From JANRLJ01 sp034437895 (lineage in GTDB: Bacteria > Chloroflexota > Anaerolineae > Aggregatilineales > Phototrophicaceae): DNA of 53,156 nucleotides. Location: contig DAOTTO010000238.1 of the NCBI GenBank assembly GCA_034437895.1, forward strand, positions 1-53,156, in the 5' to 3' direction. The notes below the pieces were generated by a model. It worked only from the letters and a program-made list of their open reading frames with translations. It made no database searches and was not told the origin of the DNA. This document shows positions 40,357 through 49,063 of the stretch, piece after piece; position 1 is the first letter of the stretch, and every line of letters begins with the position of its first letter. A program made the translations under genes and the position numbers.

Positions 40357-42873
40357 TCAAGGGATATTGAACGGGTCGGAAACGGTAAAGCCATTGTTGG
40401 CCGAACCGCCCATCGTCAGCCAGCCTCCCGGCCCCGCCGATTGCACCGCCGCGTAGTATGTTCCGGCAGGAAGGGCGAGAGGCAGCACCGCCGTACAGGT
40501 CGCACCGGGGTTGATGCATCCTAGAACGCTAGAAGACTGCCATTGGAAGGTGTAGGTCTGCGCTGCGCCAGCCGTTCCCACCCAAATTTGATACCATGTT
40601 GTCCCACCTGTCGCCGTCCAAGTGAGCGTGACATTGCCGCTACCTGCGCTGCCAACCACACTATTGACCAGCGGCGGAATTGGGAAGTTGAGGCTAAACG
40701 TCGCCGGGCCACCAAAGCCGTTGCCAAACGCGCCGCCCACACTCGCGCCACCGGAGCCTTCGGCGTTGATATACACATCATATGTGCCGTTGGCGAAAAT
40801 CCATGCGTCTGAGGTGAGCGAACAGGTCGTGCCGTTGCATAAACCCGTTCTGGTTTTTTCTTGGTAGGCGGTGTATGCCCAAGTATTAGTGGTGCGGTTG
40901 AAAATGCTGATGAAAAAGCGGGTAGCTTTGGGATCGTCCTTCCAGCTAACCGTCGGACGACCTTGATTGGGCAGGGCGGTAATGTTGGTCGGAATAGCGG
41001 GAGCGGTATCAATCGTGAATTGCACCGCGCTGGTTATCCCACTGAGACCACCAAGGCTGGTATAGGCTTGTAGATGGAAGACGAACTGTCTATTGCTGAG
41101 CGCTAAGGTGGGATTAACACTGCATAAAGATGGGCTGCATACAGTCGCCGCCGACACCCATTGATCGAGCAGAGTGGTAGCGTAATTGGGGGTTGAGACG
41201 AACAAACGATACCACTCAACAGCCGCATCGCGGTTCCATTGGAAGGTCGGCTGTGCGGGAGCGGTGGTGAGGTTGCCTGTGACGATCACGCCAGTAGGGG
41301 TAATGGGCGGTACTGCGATGGTGAAGGAAGCACCGCTGCTCCATGTGCCTATATCGTCAAGGTTGGCGGCCTGAATATTCCAAGCATACGTACCATTCGC
41401 CAGCGAGAGGAGGGAAGATGGCGTATAAGTGCAAACTTGTCCTGAGCAAATGCCAGCGGCATCGACCCATTCGGTGAGGAGAGGATTAGTATTCGTCCCA
41501 TCCCAAGTGCCGATATAAAGTTGGTAGCGCGTGGCGTTGGCGACATGCTGCCACGAGAACAGCAATGCGCCGCTGGTGGTGATCGTCGTCCCGGATAGCG
41601 GGTTCAGCAGGGCTGGCGTGGCAGGCGGCGGCGATTGGGTCGCGGTAGAAGTGGGAGTTGAGGTCGCTGTTGGTGTACTTGTGGCGGTAGAAGTGGCAGT
41701 TGAGGTGGCTGTTGGCGTATTTGTCGCGGTAGAAGTGGCAGTTGAGGTCGCTGTCGGCGTACTTGTCGCGGTAGAAGTGGCAGTTGAGGTCGCTGTTGGC
41801 GTACTTGTCGCGGTTGCAGTAGCCGTTGGCGTTGGAGAATTCAACACACCGCGATAGGTGATGGAAGAATTACCTGTCGAAAAATAGATCAGATTATTGA
41901 TGTAGCCTGTCACGGCTGAGTGACGCGCATTAGGTAGGGGGGTGATATCTGTCCATGTATTCGTCGTTGGATTATAAATAGTGACGTTGTTAACGGCTGT
42001 ATTATGCTGTCTTTGCCCGCCTAAAACGACAATTTTGCCATCAATCACGAGGGTGGATGACGTGATATGATTACGCCCGAATGGTAAACTGGCGACTTGT
42101 GACCACGTATTTGTTACAGGGTCGTAGACATGAACATCCGCTTGCGGGACAAGGTTGCCATCATGTCCATGCTGTCCGCCGACGATATAAATTTTATTGT
42201 TGAGCACGACTGCCCCCATATGGTGTCGCGGATTGGGGAGCGACGGTTCTGTGCGCCAAGCCGTGCCGTTTGGAAGATCGAGCACATAATGATTGCCCAC
42301 ATCTTGGGTGCGAGCTTGATTCGTCCCACCGATATAATGCAGTTCGCCTGCGATATAAATAAGCTGACCAGCAGCGCGGGTTGTGGGCAGTTGTGGCATT
42401 GAAGAATAGGTATTGGTAGCGATATTATAACGCCAGACTTCCCGTGTTCCGAAGATTTGCCCTGTCCCGTTTGTGCCTTCGATATAACCACCTGCGTAGT
42501 AAATATTTGTGCCGTCGGTAGTTAGCCCGGCATGGGTAGCCCCTTTCGGCATGTTGAGCAGCGCTGACCATTGATTAGTGGTTGGATTATAAACGTAGGC
42601 CCGGCGCGTAGGTGTGCAGCAGGTTCGTGTACTGTCAAAACCGCCGAAAGAATAAAGCAAACCGTTCACGACGGCGCTTTGTCCCTCGCTGTTGCTATGA
42701 GGCTGTGAAGCAACCGTTGTCCAAGTAATATTGGTGCTGTCATCAATGGACGCAAGCGCAACCATTTTCGATAGGTAGAGCGAAATCAGTATCAACATAG
42801 CTGTAATTGCCATCCCCATAAGGGGACGGTGACGACGGATTATCTGGTTAGAAATAGAAGAAAAAGTTGGCAT
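40357..42873 (-). CDS. Secreted Kelch beta-propeller protein with Thr/Ser/Ala stalk and three Ig-like C-terminal domains
   Basis: 838 residues from ATG 42873 (AGGA upstream; an ATG at 42927 has no ribosome site). The N-terminal hydrophobic segment (about 20-40) is a signal or anchor. Kelch repeats (about 60-330) show VYNPTTNQWSAL, IYIVGGQHGHDG, VYDPVTNTWSQV and IYNPTTNTWTDI: GG-x-Y/W pattern, six blades. A repeat-coded TSTATSTPTA stalk (about 345-412) follows, then at least four beta-sandwich units with W-x-x-x/AxRYQLYIG and paired Cys (CSGQVC, CSPSLC, CNGTTC). It is probably an adhesive or carbohydrate-binding surface protein. Confidence 0.85.
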   Translation of the reverse strand: MPTFSSISNQIIRRHRPLMGMAITAMLILISLYLSKMVALASIDDSTNITWTTVASQPHSNSEGQSAVVNGLLYSFGGFDSTRTCCTPTRRAYVYNPTTNQWSALLNMPKGATHAGLTTDGTNIYYAGGYIEGTNGTGQIFGTREVWRYNIATNTYSSMPQLPTTRAAGQLIYIAGELHYIGGTNQARTQDVGNHYVLDLPNGTAWRTEPSLPNPRHHMGAVVLNNKIYIVGGQHGHDGNLVPQADVHVYDPVTNTWSQVASLPFGRNHITSSTLVIDGKIVVLGGQRQHNTAVNNVTIYNPTTNTWTDITPLPNARHSAVTGYINNLIYFSTGNSSITYRGVLNSPTPTATATATSTPTATSTATSTATSTPTATSTATSTATNTPTATSTATSTATSTPTATSTPTSTATQSPPPATPALLNPLSGTTITTSGALLFSWQHVANATRYQLYIGTWDGTNTNPLLTEWVDAAGICSGQVCTYTPSSLLSLANGTYAWNIQAANLDDIGTWSSGASFTIAVPPITPTGVIVTGNLTTAPAQPTFQWNRDAAVEWYRLFVSTPNYATTLLDQWVSAATVCSPSLCSVNPTLALSNRQFVFHLQAYTSLGGLSGITSAVQFTIDTAPAIPTNITALPNQGRPTVSWKDDPKATRFFISIFNRTTNTWAYTAYQEKTRTGLCNGTTCSLTSDAWIFANGTYDVYINAEGSGGASVGGAFGNGFGGPATFSLNFPIPPLVNSVVGSAGSGNVTLTWTATGGTTWYQIWVGTAGAAQTYTFQWQSSSVLGCINPGATCTAVLPLALPAGTYYAAVQSAGPGGWLTMGGSANNGFTVSDPFNIP
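41639..41830. repeat. 42-bp minisatellite coding the Kelch protein stalk
   Basis: Four full units start at 41639, 41681, 41723 and 41765, and a partial fifth starts at 41807. The unit is made of seven 6-mers of type GTxGxx and encodes 14 residues (Thr/Ala/Ser/Pro). Near-identity between units suggests recent expansion and possible length variation. Confidence 0.85.
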
Positions 42874-43016
42874 CACAAGAATTCCTACTGAGTACAATTT
42901 TTGGAATTGAATACCATCCATTATCATCTATTTAAGGACTATATCAGCCTTTCGTGGGCTATTTTTTACGTAACAGAGGAAATTTCATAAATAAAGGCAA
43001 CTTATGAATGAAATAT

Positions 43017-43048
43017 AAAAACCCCGTGAACTCGCGGGGTTTTTATAT
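43017..43048. terminator. Strong bidirectional intrinsic terminator
   Basis: AAAAACCCCGTG, loop AACT, CGCGGGGTTTTT: a 12-bp stem with U-runs on both strands. It ends the minus-strand small-membrane-protein pair. The spacer 42874-43016 holds the Kelch promoter region, with no clear consensus element. Confidence 0.9.
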
Positions 43049-43088
43049 TGGTGATTGGGGTGCTTAGGCCAGCGAGCGAGCTGCTTGC

Positions 43089-43439
43089 CTAGTCTTTGTC
43101 GCGTCCAAAACTGCCGCGACCACTGATATTCGGATCGTCGTTATTTTTTGTCGGCTTAGGGGGTTGGCTTCGCGGAGCGGGCGATGAAACCCCTCTGCCG
43201 CCTCGTGGTCTGCCGAAGCTGCCGCGCCCTTGAATATTGGGGTCATTGTAACGTGGCGACTCTTCACCGTCACTATCTCCGTCAGGACGACCAAAGCTGC
43301 CTTGTCCCCCGATGTTTGGATCGTCGTATTCGGGGCGGGTGTTCCCAATGAAGGGTTTATTTTGGGCCATTAAGCGTGAAATCACGACTAAGGCCAAGAC
43401 AAAGATGATCCCTAAGAGACAAATTGTACCGGTATCCAT
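43089..43439 (-). CDS. Small membrane protein with three DPNIxGxGSFGR repeats
   Basis: 116 residues from ATG 43439 (AGGAG at 8 nt). An N-terminal transmembrane helix (about 7-23) is followed by a polar tail with three copies of a motif: DDPNIGGQGSFGRP, NDPNIQGRGSFGRP and DDPNISGRGSFGRD. The linkers are charged or Pro-rich. No family recognised. The spaced identical motifs suggest repeated binding sites for one partner. It lies 11 bp after the next gene and is probably co-transcribed with it. The tail is likely cytoplasmic or extracytoplasmic depending on topology, which the sequence does not settle. Confidence 0.78.
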   Translation of the reverse strand: MDTGTICLLGIIFVLALVVISRLMAQNKPFIGNTRPEYDDPNIGGQGSFGRPDGDSDGEESPRYNDPNIQGRGSFGRPRGGRGVSSPAPRSQPPKPTKNNDDPNISGRGSFGRDKD

Positions 43440-43450
43440 CGTCAATGCTC

Positions 43451-43975
43451 CTAGTTAATCTCGAATTGGACAGAGTTCATTGGGTTGCCATTGACGATGA
43501 ACTCGGCTTCATAATTGCCGGATTCAAAAGTGCTGGTGCTTTCAAAGACGAAGTTGATACAGGTATTTTCAAACGAGTCTGCTGAGGTGATGGGGGATAA
43601 ATCTTCAACCGGTTGTCCATCACGATAGAGGCGTACGAAAACTTCCGTATTGGCTGGAATTGTGCTTTCTTCCGCTACAACATAAAATTGTGATGTATCC
43701 GAGTTAAAACTCGATGTCGTGTTGACAGCACATCCATCACGATCAACTGACTCTGATACGACGACATTGCCAAATACGATGCCGGCATCAGAAGCGTTAT
43801 CTTGATTTACTTGCTGCGTAGCTACCCGCTGTGTTGCTGTCGCTTCAATATCATTATCATTATCGCTACTGCCCGATCGGGTCAGTAACAAGACGATAGC
43901 GCCTAATACCACTAACACGATAATCGGCAAAAAGCGCTTGATGTCGATCCCTTGTGGATTGTTTGTACTTTTCAT
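43451..43975 (-). CDS. Membrane-anchored extracytoplasmic protein, unknown
   Basis: 174 residues. A single transmembrane helix (about 15-32) is followed by an Asp/Asn/Thr/Gln linker and a beta-rich domain (about 65-174) with one Cys pair (DGCAVN and ENTCINF). The domain has strands such as QFYVVAEES and TEVFVRLYRDG, an immunoglobulin-like layout. No known family. ATG 43975 has GAGGGGAA directly upstream. First gene of a two-gene unit with the SFGR-repeat protein, followed by a strong terminator. Confidence 0.75.
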   Translation of the reverse strand: MKSTNNPQGIDIKRFLPIIVLVVLGAIVLLLTRSGSSDNDNDIEATATQRVATQQVNQDNASDAGIVFGNVVVSESVDRDGCAVNTTSSFNSDTSQFYVVAEESTIPANTEVFVRLYRDGQPVEDLSPITSADSFENTCINFVFESTSTFESGNYEAEFIVNGNPMNSVQFEIN

Positions 43976-44088
43976 GTTCCCCTCCTATACACATACGCAA
44001 ATATGAGGACATCATAGTGCTGATAAGTGAGAGAGGAGTTAATTGAAAGCCAAATTGAGACTTAATTTAGCAAAATATGAGACTTTTG

Positions 44089-45000
44089 TTAGTCTGCATC
44101 AGGTTCCTCTGAGTGGCGCGGCGGTTGTTTTTCACCATCACGCAATGCAACTAAGCGGCGATAAGTCGCTTGCAGCGTGAGCGCGTCCGCCACATGGAAC
44201 GGGTCAGGCGCTTCTACGGCAACCGTCGCCTTCACATCATAATCGACAAAGGCTTGCAACAGTTCCCGATAGTGCAAATCCGCTTCATTCAGCGGGAGAT
44301 GTTCTTTTTCACCTTTAGGCGTGTAGGCGATGCCACTCATGTGAAAATGCAATTTTTTAAGACCTTCTTCGCCCAATGTTTCGCGCACCCGCTGCAGCGC
44401 ATCATCAAATTCCGCATAGCTGTTAAAGCTGCCATCGCCGCGCCTCGCATGAAGGTGCGCCCAATCAATGCAGGGGAGGATGCCAGGAATATCACGGCTG
44501 AGTTGCAACACTTCATCTAAATTGCCAAACATGGCGGATTTGCCCATTGTTTCTGGGCGGAGATTCACATCTACGCCTTCTTCGCGCAAGATGCCTGTGA
44601 TTTCGATCAATTTTTCTTTAGCGCGTTCATAAACTTGTTCGGCGGGCTGCGTGTGATAGCTGCCGGGATGGAACACAATATCATGTGCGCCTGCCAAAAA
44701 GCCTTTGCGGGCTGCGGCTAAAAGACGCGCATCGCTTTTTTCCATCAGTTCAGTCGTTTGGCTGTTCAGGTTAATATAATAAGGGGCATGAACGCTCAAG
44801 GTAACGTGGTGTTTTTCACCAGCGGCTTTGATCTGGGCGCATGTTTCATCGGTAACGCGCACACTTTGTACCCACGCAATTTCCAGATGCTGCAAGCCCA
44901 AACGGGCGATATGTTCCACAGCGGCGGTTGTACCGCTAGTCGGGGTGCCGGTGGGTGCGCCGACGGTGCCAAAACGCAGTTGATCGTTAGCGGTTGTCAA
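44089..45000 (-). CDS. Endonuclease IV-like TIM-barrel protein (AP endonuclease 2 / sugar isomerase superfamily)
   Basis: 303 residues from a TTG at 45000 with AAAGGA at 8 nt. Metal-ligand motifs of the Nfo-type barrel are present in order: LSVHAPYYINL, IVFHPGSYH, LRPETMGK, CIDWAHLHAR, LHFHMSGI and VEAPDP. In true endonuclease IV these bind three zinc ions and cut abasic DNA. Here ETMGK and DWAHLHA replace the canonical strings, as in archaeal-type relatives, so the DNA-repair role is plausible but a sugar isomerase role is not excluded. The acidic tail is not conserved in pattern. Confidence 0.83.
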   Translation of the reverse strand: MTTANDQLRFGTVGAPTGTPTSGTTAAVEHIARLGLQHLEIAWVQSVRVTDETCAQIKAAGEKHHVTLSVHAPYYINLNSQTTELMEKSDARLLAAARKGFLAGAHDIVFHPGSYHTQPAEQVYERAKEKLIEITGILREEGVDVNLRPETMGKSAMFGNLDEVLQLSRDIPGILPCIDWAHLHARRGDGSFNSYAEFDDALQRVRETLGEEGLKKLHFHMSGIAYTPKGEKEHLPLNEADLHYRELLQAFVDYDVKATVAVEAPDPFHVADALTLQATYRRLVALRDGEKQPPRHSEEPDAD

Positions 45001-45122
45001 GCGACAAATCCTTTTCTGGAACGTATAATGATATGAATATAGTTTGCGGCGGTGAGCTTGTTTTGTGAAAACAGTTTCACCTTATCAAAGAACAATTGTA
45101 TCATATTGAGGCTACGAATTCG

Positions 45123-45950
45123 ATGCTCACCCCAGATGAAAAAGTCCATTTTCCTTCGCCCCGCCTTTCGCGCCGTACTGCGCTCATCATTACCTTTGGC
45201 GCACTTGCTATCGTTTATGGTCTGTGGAACATCCCGCAGCTTGATTTTTTGGTGTATCCCTTTCGCTTATTCGTCTCCTATGTGCATGAAGCCGGACACG
45301 GCATCATGGCGATGCTTTCTGGAGGGCGCGTGGTCGGTTTTAGGATTTTCGCTGATGGCTCTGGCTTGGCGACAACACAAGGCGGCAGCCGCCTCTTGAT
45401 TCTACCTGCGGGTTATTTGGGCGCGGCTTTTTTTGGCGCTGTGCTTTTTTATATCGTCAATCGCTATCATGCCGCACGTTCCGTCTCGGTCTGTATCGGG
45501 ATTATGTTGGTGGTCTTCTCCGCGCTTTTTGCCCGTCCCGATAGTGATGGTGTGCCAATTGCGCTCGTGGTTGGATTACTGGCAGGTCTCGGTTTGATCG
45601 GATTAGGCATCAAAACTGGATTAATCCCGAACCTGATTATGCTCAATATTCTGGCGATTATGACGGCGTTGAATGCCGTTTTAGACCTCGTGTTTTTAAT
45701 CCGCAACAGTGGAATTATCATGGAGGCGCGGGGCGGGCTTATTCGCAACGACGCGGCGGCCTTTACAGCAGAAGTGATGCCCTTTGTGCCGCCTGTTATT
45801 TTGGCGCTTTTATGGGCGGCATTAGCACTTGCGATGATCGGCGCAGCCGTGTATTTCAGCCTCGTGCGCCCATTTTTGCGCGAACCCAAACCGAAGCAAG
45901 AGTCGCCCCTCGACTTAGCAAGTAAGATCAGAGTCGATGATCGCTTCTAA
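45123..45950 (+). CDS. M50B-like membrane metalloprotease
   Basis: 275 residues from ATG 45123; an upstream in-frame TTG lacks a site. Six or more transmembrane helices are seen. YVHEAGHGIMAMLSG carries the HExxH zinc motif in a membrane segment, and VFSALFARPDSDG provides a later acidic position, as in the peptidase M50B-like family (relatives of site-2 proteases). The early helix RRTALIITFGALAIVYGL precedes the catalytic helix. Site-2 type proteases cleave membrane regulators, but the M50B-like branch is poorly characterised. Divergent from the TIM-barrel gene. Confidence 0.82.
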   Translation: MLTPDEKVHFPSPRLSRRTALIITFGALAIVYGLWNIPQLDFLVYPFRLFVSYVHEAGHGIMAMLSGGRVVGFRIFADGSGLATTQGGSRLLILPAGYLGAAFFGAVLFYIVNRYHAARSVSVCIGIMLVVFSALFARPDSDGVPIALVVGLLAGLGLIGLGIKTGLIPNLIMLNILAIMTALNAVLDLVFLIRNSGIIMEARGGLIRNDAAAFTAEVMPFVPPVILALLWAALALAMIGAAVYFSLVRPFLREPKPKQESPLDLASKIRVDDRF

Positions 45951-45999
45951 TGGTCGTGAAGTATTGAACAAATCGAGGGCTAGAGGAGTTTTTAACGCT

Positions 46000-46320
46000 A
46001 TGGTACGCGCAACTTGGAATGGTATTGTATTGGCTGAGTCAGAAAAAACCGTGATTGTTGAAGGTAATCATTACTTCCCGCGTGAAGCCGTCAATTGGGA
46101 TTATTTTGTCGACAGCAGCACCCACACCACCTGCCCTTGGAAGGGTCTCGCCAGCTATTATGATGTGGTTGTTGGCGATAAAACGAATAAAGATGCGGCT
46201 TGGTTTTATCCCACCCCTAAAGATGCAGCGAAGCATATCACCGATCATATTGCCTTTTGGCGCGGTGTAAAAGTGGAAAGCGGTGTACTGCCAGAAGCGG
46301 CGCACATCAGCGGCGACTAA
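46000..46320 (+). CDS. DUF427 domain protein
   Basis: 106 residues from ATG 46000 (GAGGAG upstream; an earlier frame start overlaps the protease gene). The whole protein fits DUF427: ATWNGIVLAESEKTVIVEGN, YFPREAVNW, STHTTCPWKGLASYYDV and AAWFYPTPKDAA. The conserved Cys-Pro-Trp-Lys-Gly is present. Cytoplasmic, small beta fold; activity unknown in the family. It starts 49 bp after the protease and is followed by a terminator. Confidence 0.88.
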   Translation: MVRATWNGIVLAESEKTVIVEGNHYFPREAVNWDYFVDSSTHTTCPWKGLASYYDVVVGDKTNKDAAWFYPTPKDAAKHITDHIAFWRGVKVESGVLPEAAHISGD

Positions 46321-46350
46321 GACGTATAGCGTCATAAAATAGATTATGAG

Positions 46351-46380
46351 GAGCGATGTAGATACGTCGCTCTTTTTGTT
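46351..46380 (+). terminator. Intrinsic terminator after the DUF427 gene
   Basis: GAGCGATGT, loop AGAT, ACGTCGCTC, then TTTTTG: a 9-bp stem with one G-U pair and a U-run. It separates the DUF427 unit from the TPR operon. Confidence 0.85.
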
Positions 46381-46513
46381 TTAAATGATGGCGGCATCAT
46401 TTATAGTCAAGGATGTCATCTCAACGTAATGTACTGCGAGTAAGTTGCAATGGATTTTGTCCTTATCTCGCTTATACTGGTAACGTAAATGATGTGTTGT
46501 TAGAGGTCATTTT

Positions 46514-47779
46514 ATGACACGTATTAGACGTAACTACTCCAAACCCTTCTTCAGTGACCCCAAACGTGGTGGTAAAGGCTCACGCTTTTTGTTCATCTAT
46601 GGCTTGGTTCTGGGGGGATTTTTGGTCTTTGTTTATACGCAGTTCGGGCGCTTACAACTAACGGCGTTAGAAGCGATTGGCTATGCGCCCACGCCGACTC
46701 CCTTTGCCAGCGATCTTGCTAATCAAGCGGCGGTGATGGCTGCTGCCGGAGATTTATCGGAAGCGCTCACGTTTTATGAACGAGCCGTCAGTCAGCAGCC
46801 GGAAAACATCAATTATCTGTATGAATATGGGCGTGTTCTAATCGATCTTGACCAGACTGATGAAGCTGTCCAAGTTGCTGAACAAGCGATTGCCCTGAAT
46901 CCCGATGACCCACGTGGTTATGCGATTAAGGCTATCGCGTTGATGTGGTCAGACCCGCCCACCGCCATTCAAGCCGCCATCCTCGGCAAAGATGCAGACC
47001 CCAACTTTGCGCCTTTATATGCCGCCTCCGATGTGGCTTTTTATAATTTGCAGCGTTTTGAAGAGGCCATTCGGGAAGGGCAGCGGGCAGTGGATTTAGA
47101 CCCCAATGACCCGTTTGTCTATATCGCATCGCATTTTGCGCTGCTGTATATCGGCAATTATCAGGCCGCGATTGATGCGGTGACTCGCGCTATCGAAATT
47201 AGCCCAAACTTGACCACATCCTATTTTTACCTCGCCGCGCTGTATGCACTGCCACAAGTGCGCCAACCGGAGAAGGCGGTTGCTATTTATAACCGCATTA
47301 TCGAGATGGAACCCAACAACGCGAAGGCCTATCTGCGCCTATGCGAGACGTATGCCCGTGTGGAATATGCCCAATTTGATGTCGCGCAGGGTTATTGCGA
47401 TCAGGCATTGGAGATTGACCCTAATTACGGCTCGGCGTATCGAGAAACCGGACGTATGCAGTATAACCGGCGCAATTATGAAGGGGCGATTGAATCGTTT
47501 GAAAATTGTGTCCGGTTGGGTGCAACCGATATTGAATGCTGGTATTTGCGCGGATTGGCGCATTTTTGGTTAGATGAATGTGAAGATGCTTGGCGCGTTT
47601 TGAACGAAGCATCCGTGAAGGCAGTGGAGCAGGGCCAAGCGCCGTCGATTATGGAGTCCATCGATATAGGCTTGTATAACGTCACCCAAATTTGTGATGG
47701 CTTTCAGCAACAGACCGTCCCGACCTCACCTCCGCCCACCCTTCTCCCGCCTACGCCTATTGGCGGCGGCTTCGGATAA
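46514..47779 (+). CDS. Membrane-anchored TPR protein 1
   Basis: 421 residues. A basic N-terminus with YSKPFF, one transmembrane helix (about 30-50), an APTPTPFASDLA linker, then about nine TPR motifs (for example NINYLYEYGRVLIDLDQTDEA and PNNAKAYLRLCETYA) and a Pro-rich tail. TPR arrays are protein-binding scaffolds; here they should lie outside the membrane. It shares N-terminal, linker and first-TPR patterns with the next gene. GAGG precedes ATG 46514. First gene of a three-gene TPR operon. Confidence 0.88.
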   Translation: MTRIRRNYSKPFFSDPKRGGKGSRFLFIYGLVLGGFLVFVYTQFGRLQLTALEAIGYAPTPTPFASDLANQAAVMAAAGDLSEALTFYERAVSQQPENINYLYEYGRVLIDLDQTDEAVQVAEQAIALNPDDPRGYAIKAIALMWSDPPTAIQAAILGKDADPNFAPLYAASDVAFYNLQRFEEAIREGQRAVDLDPNDPFVYIASHFALLYIGNYQAAIDAVTRAIEISPNLTTSYFYLAALYALPQVRQPEKAVAIYNRIIEMEPNNAKAYLRLCETYARVEYAQFDVAQGYCDQALEIDPNYGSAYRETGRMQYNRRNYEGAIESFENCVRLGATDIECWYLRGLAHFWLDECEDAWRVLNEASVKAVEQGQAPSIMESIDIGLYNVTQICDGFQQQTVPTSPPPTLLPPTPIGGGFG

Positions 47780-47785
47780 GTCATC

Positions 47786-49060
47786 ATGCAAATCAAACGC
47801 GATTATTCTGAGCCTTTCTTTAAAAAAGATAAAGGCAGAAGGCGGAGTGGCGGCAGCCGCCTTCTGTTCTTTTTGGGATTATTTTTCGGCGCGATGTTGA
47901 TCTTCATTTTAGCGAATTTCGATCAGCTTCAGGTCACGGCAATGGATATGATGGGCTTGCTGCCCACGCCCACGCCTTATGCCAGCACCTTGGCGACTGA
48001 GGCGGAAAACTTGGCCGTCGATGGTAATTTAAGTGCTGCGGCTGCCCTTTTTGAGCAGGTCGTCCAGCAGCGGCCTGATGATGTGGATTATCTGTATGAA
48101 TATGGGCGGTTACAGATTGATCTTGGGAATTATGCGCGTTCAGAATCCTTAGCCGATCATTGTATCGAGGTGTCCCCGCGTGACCCGCGTGGGTTCGCAT
48201 TAAAGGCCGAATCTTTAGTGCTTTCCGGCGCGGCTTCGGCTGCGATTCCGGTTGCGCTTTCCGGCATGGAAATTGATGGCAGCTTCGCGCCGTTGTATTC
48301 CGCGCTGGCTCGCGCCTATACCGATACAGGGCGGCTGGCGGATGGGGTCGATATGGGCTTACGCGCCACCGAGTTGGATCCTTACGATGTGGATGCCCGC
48401 CGCGCTTATGCTTATGCCTTGAACTTGTCCAATTTTCGAGACGAAGCCACCGCCCAGTTGGAACAAGCCATCAGCCTAGACCCGAATCGTGTGCCGGCTT
48501 ATTTAGAACTAGCGTATCAATATCTGGCGGCGAACCGCGATCAAGAGGCGATTGACCTCTACAATGTGGTGCTTTCTCAGCAGCCAAATAATGCCCGTGC
48601 TATGCTCCGGCTGTGTACGGCCTATCGCAAGATTGGGCAGTTTCAGCGGGCGCTTGATTTTTGTGAGGATGCGGCAGCGGCTGATCCTACGTTAACTACC
48701 GCCCAGTATGAAGTGGGGCGGCTGCGCTATAACGCTTACGATTTCCGAGGTGCGTTGGAATCCTTTACGGCTTGTACGACGAATGACCCATCGAACCTTG
48801 AATGCACCTATTATCGCGGCTTGTCTTATTTTTATCTGCAAGATTGCGCCGCAGCATGGCAAATTTTACGTGAAGCGCTGACAATGGCGCGTGAACGCTC
48901 TGGCACCGAAGATGCGATTGCCGATATTCGTGAAGGGCTGATCGCTATAGAGCAGGCCTGCCCTCAGTTCAGCGGTCAAGCCGGAGATTTGATCGCCCCG
49001 CTTGAGGGTACGCCCACGCCAGTGGGAGCGCCCACGCCAGCGACAAGTGAAGGAAGTTGA
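47786..49060 (+). CDS. Membrane-anchored TPR protein 2
   Basis: 424 residues. N-terminus MQIKRDYSEPFF, a poly-basic stretch, a transmembrane helix (about 27-46), PTPTPYASTLA, then TPR repeats from DVDYLYEYGRLQIDLGNYA to DCAAAWQILREAL, and a Thr/Pro tail. It is a duplicate of the protein encoded 6 bp upstream, matching along its full length but well diverged. The unpaired Cys residues at repeat ends (CIEVSP, CEDAA, CTTND) are shared in pattern. Its ribosome site overlaps the previous stop. Confidence 0.88.
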   Translation: MQIKRDYSEPFFKKDKGRRRSGGSRLLFFLGLFFGAMLIFILANFDQLQVTAMDMMGLLPTPTPYASTLATEAENLAVDGNLSAAAALFEQVVQQRPDDVDYLYEYGRLQIDLGNYARSESLADHCIEVSPRDPRGFALKAESLVLSGAASAAIPVALSGMEIDGSFAPLYSALARAYTDTGRLADGVDMGLRATELDPYDVDARRAYAYALNLSNFRDEATAQLEQAISLDPNRVPAYLELAYQYLAANRDQEAIDLYNVVLSQQPNNARAMLRLCTAYRKIGQFQRALDFCEDAAAADPTLTTAQYEVGRLRYNAYDFRGALESFTACTTNDPSNLECTYYRGLSYFYLQDCAAAWQILREALTMARERSGTEDAIADIREGLIAIEQACPQFSGQAGDLIAPLEGTPTPVGAPTPATSEGS

Positions 49061-49063
49061 CCG

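Noticed and set aside
41639..41830. CRISPR-like array
   Set aside because: Units are contiguous and coding, with no unique spacers; no cas genes in the window.
45899..45926. Copy of the GTAGGGGCGACT palindrome at the end of the M50B-like gene
   Set aside because: Only about ten bases match and in a rearranged order; chance is likely.
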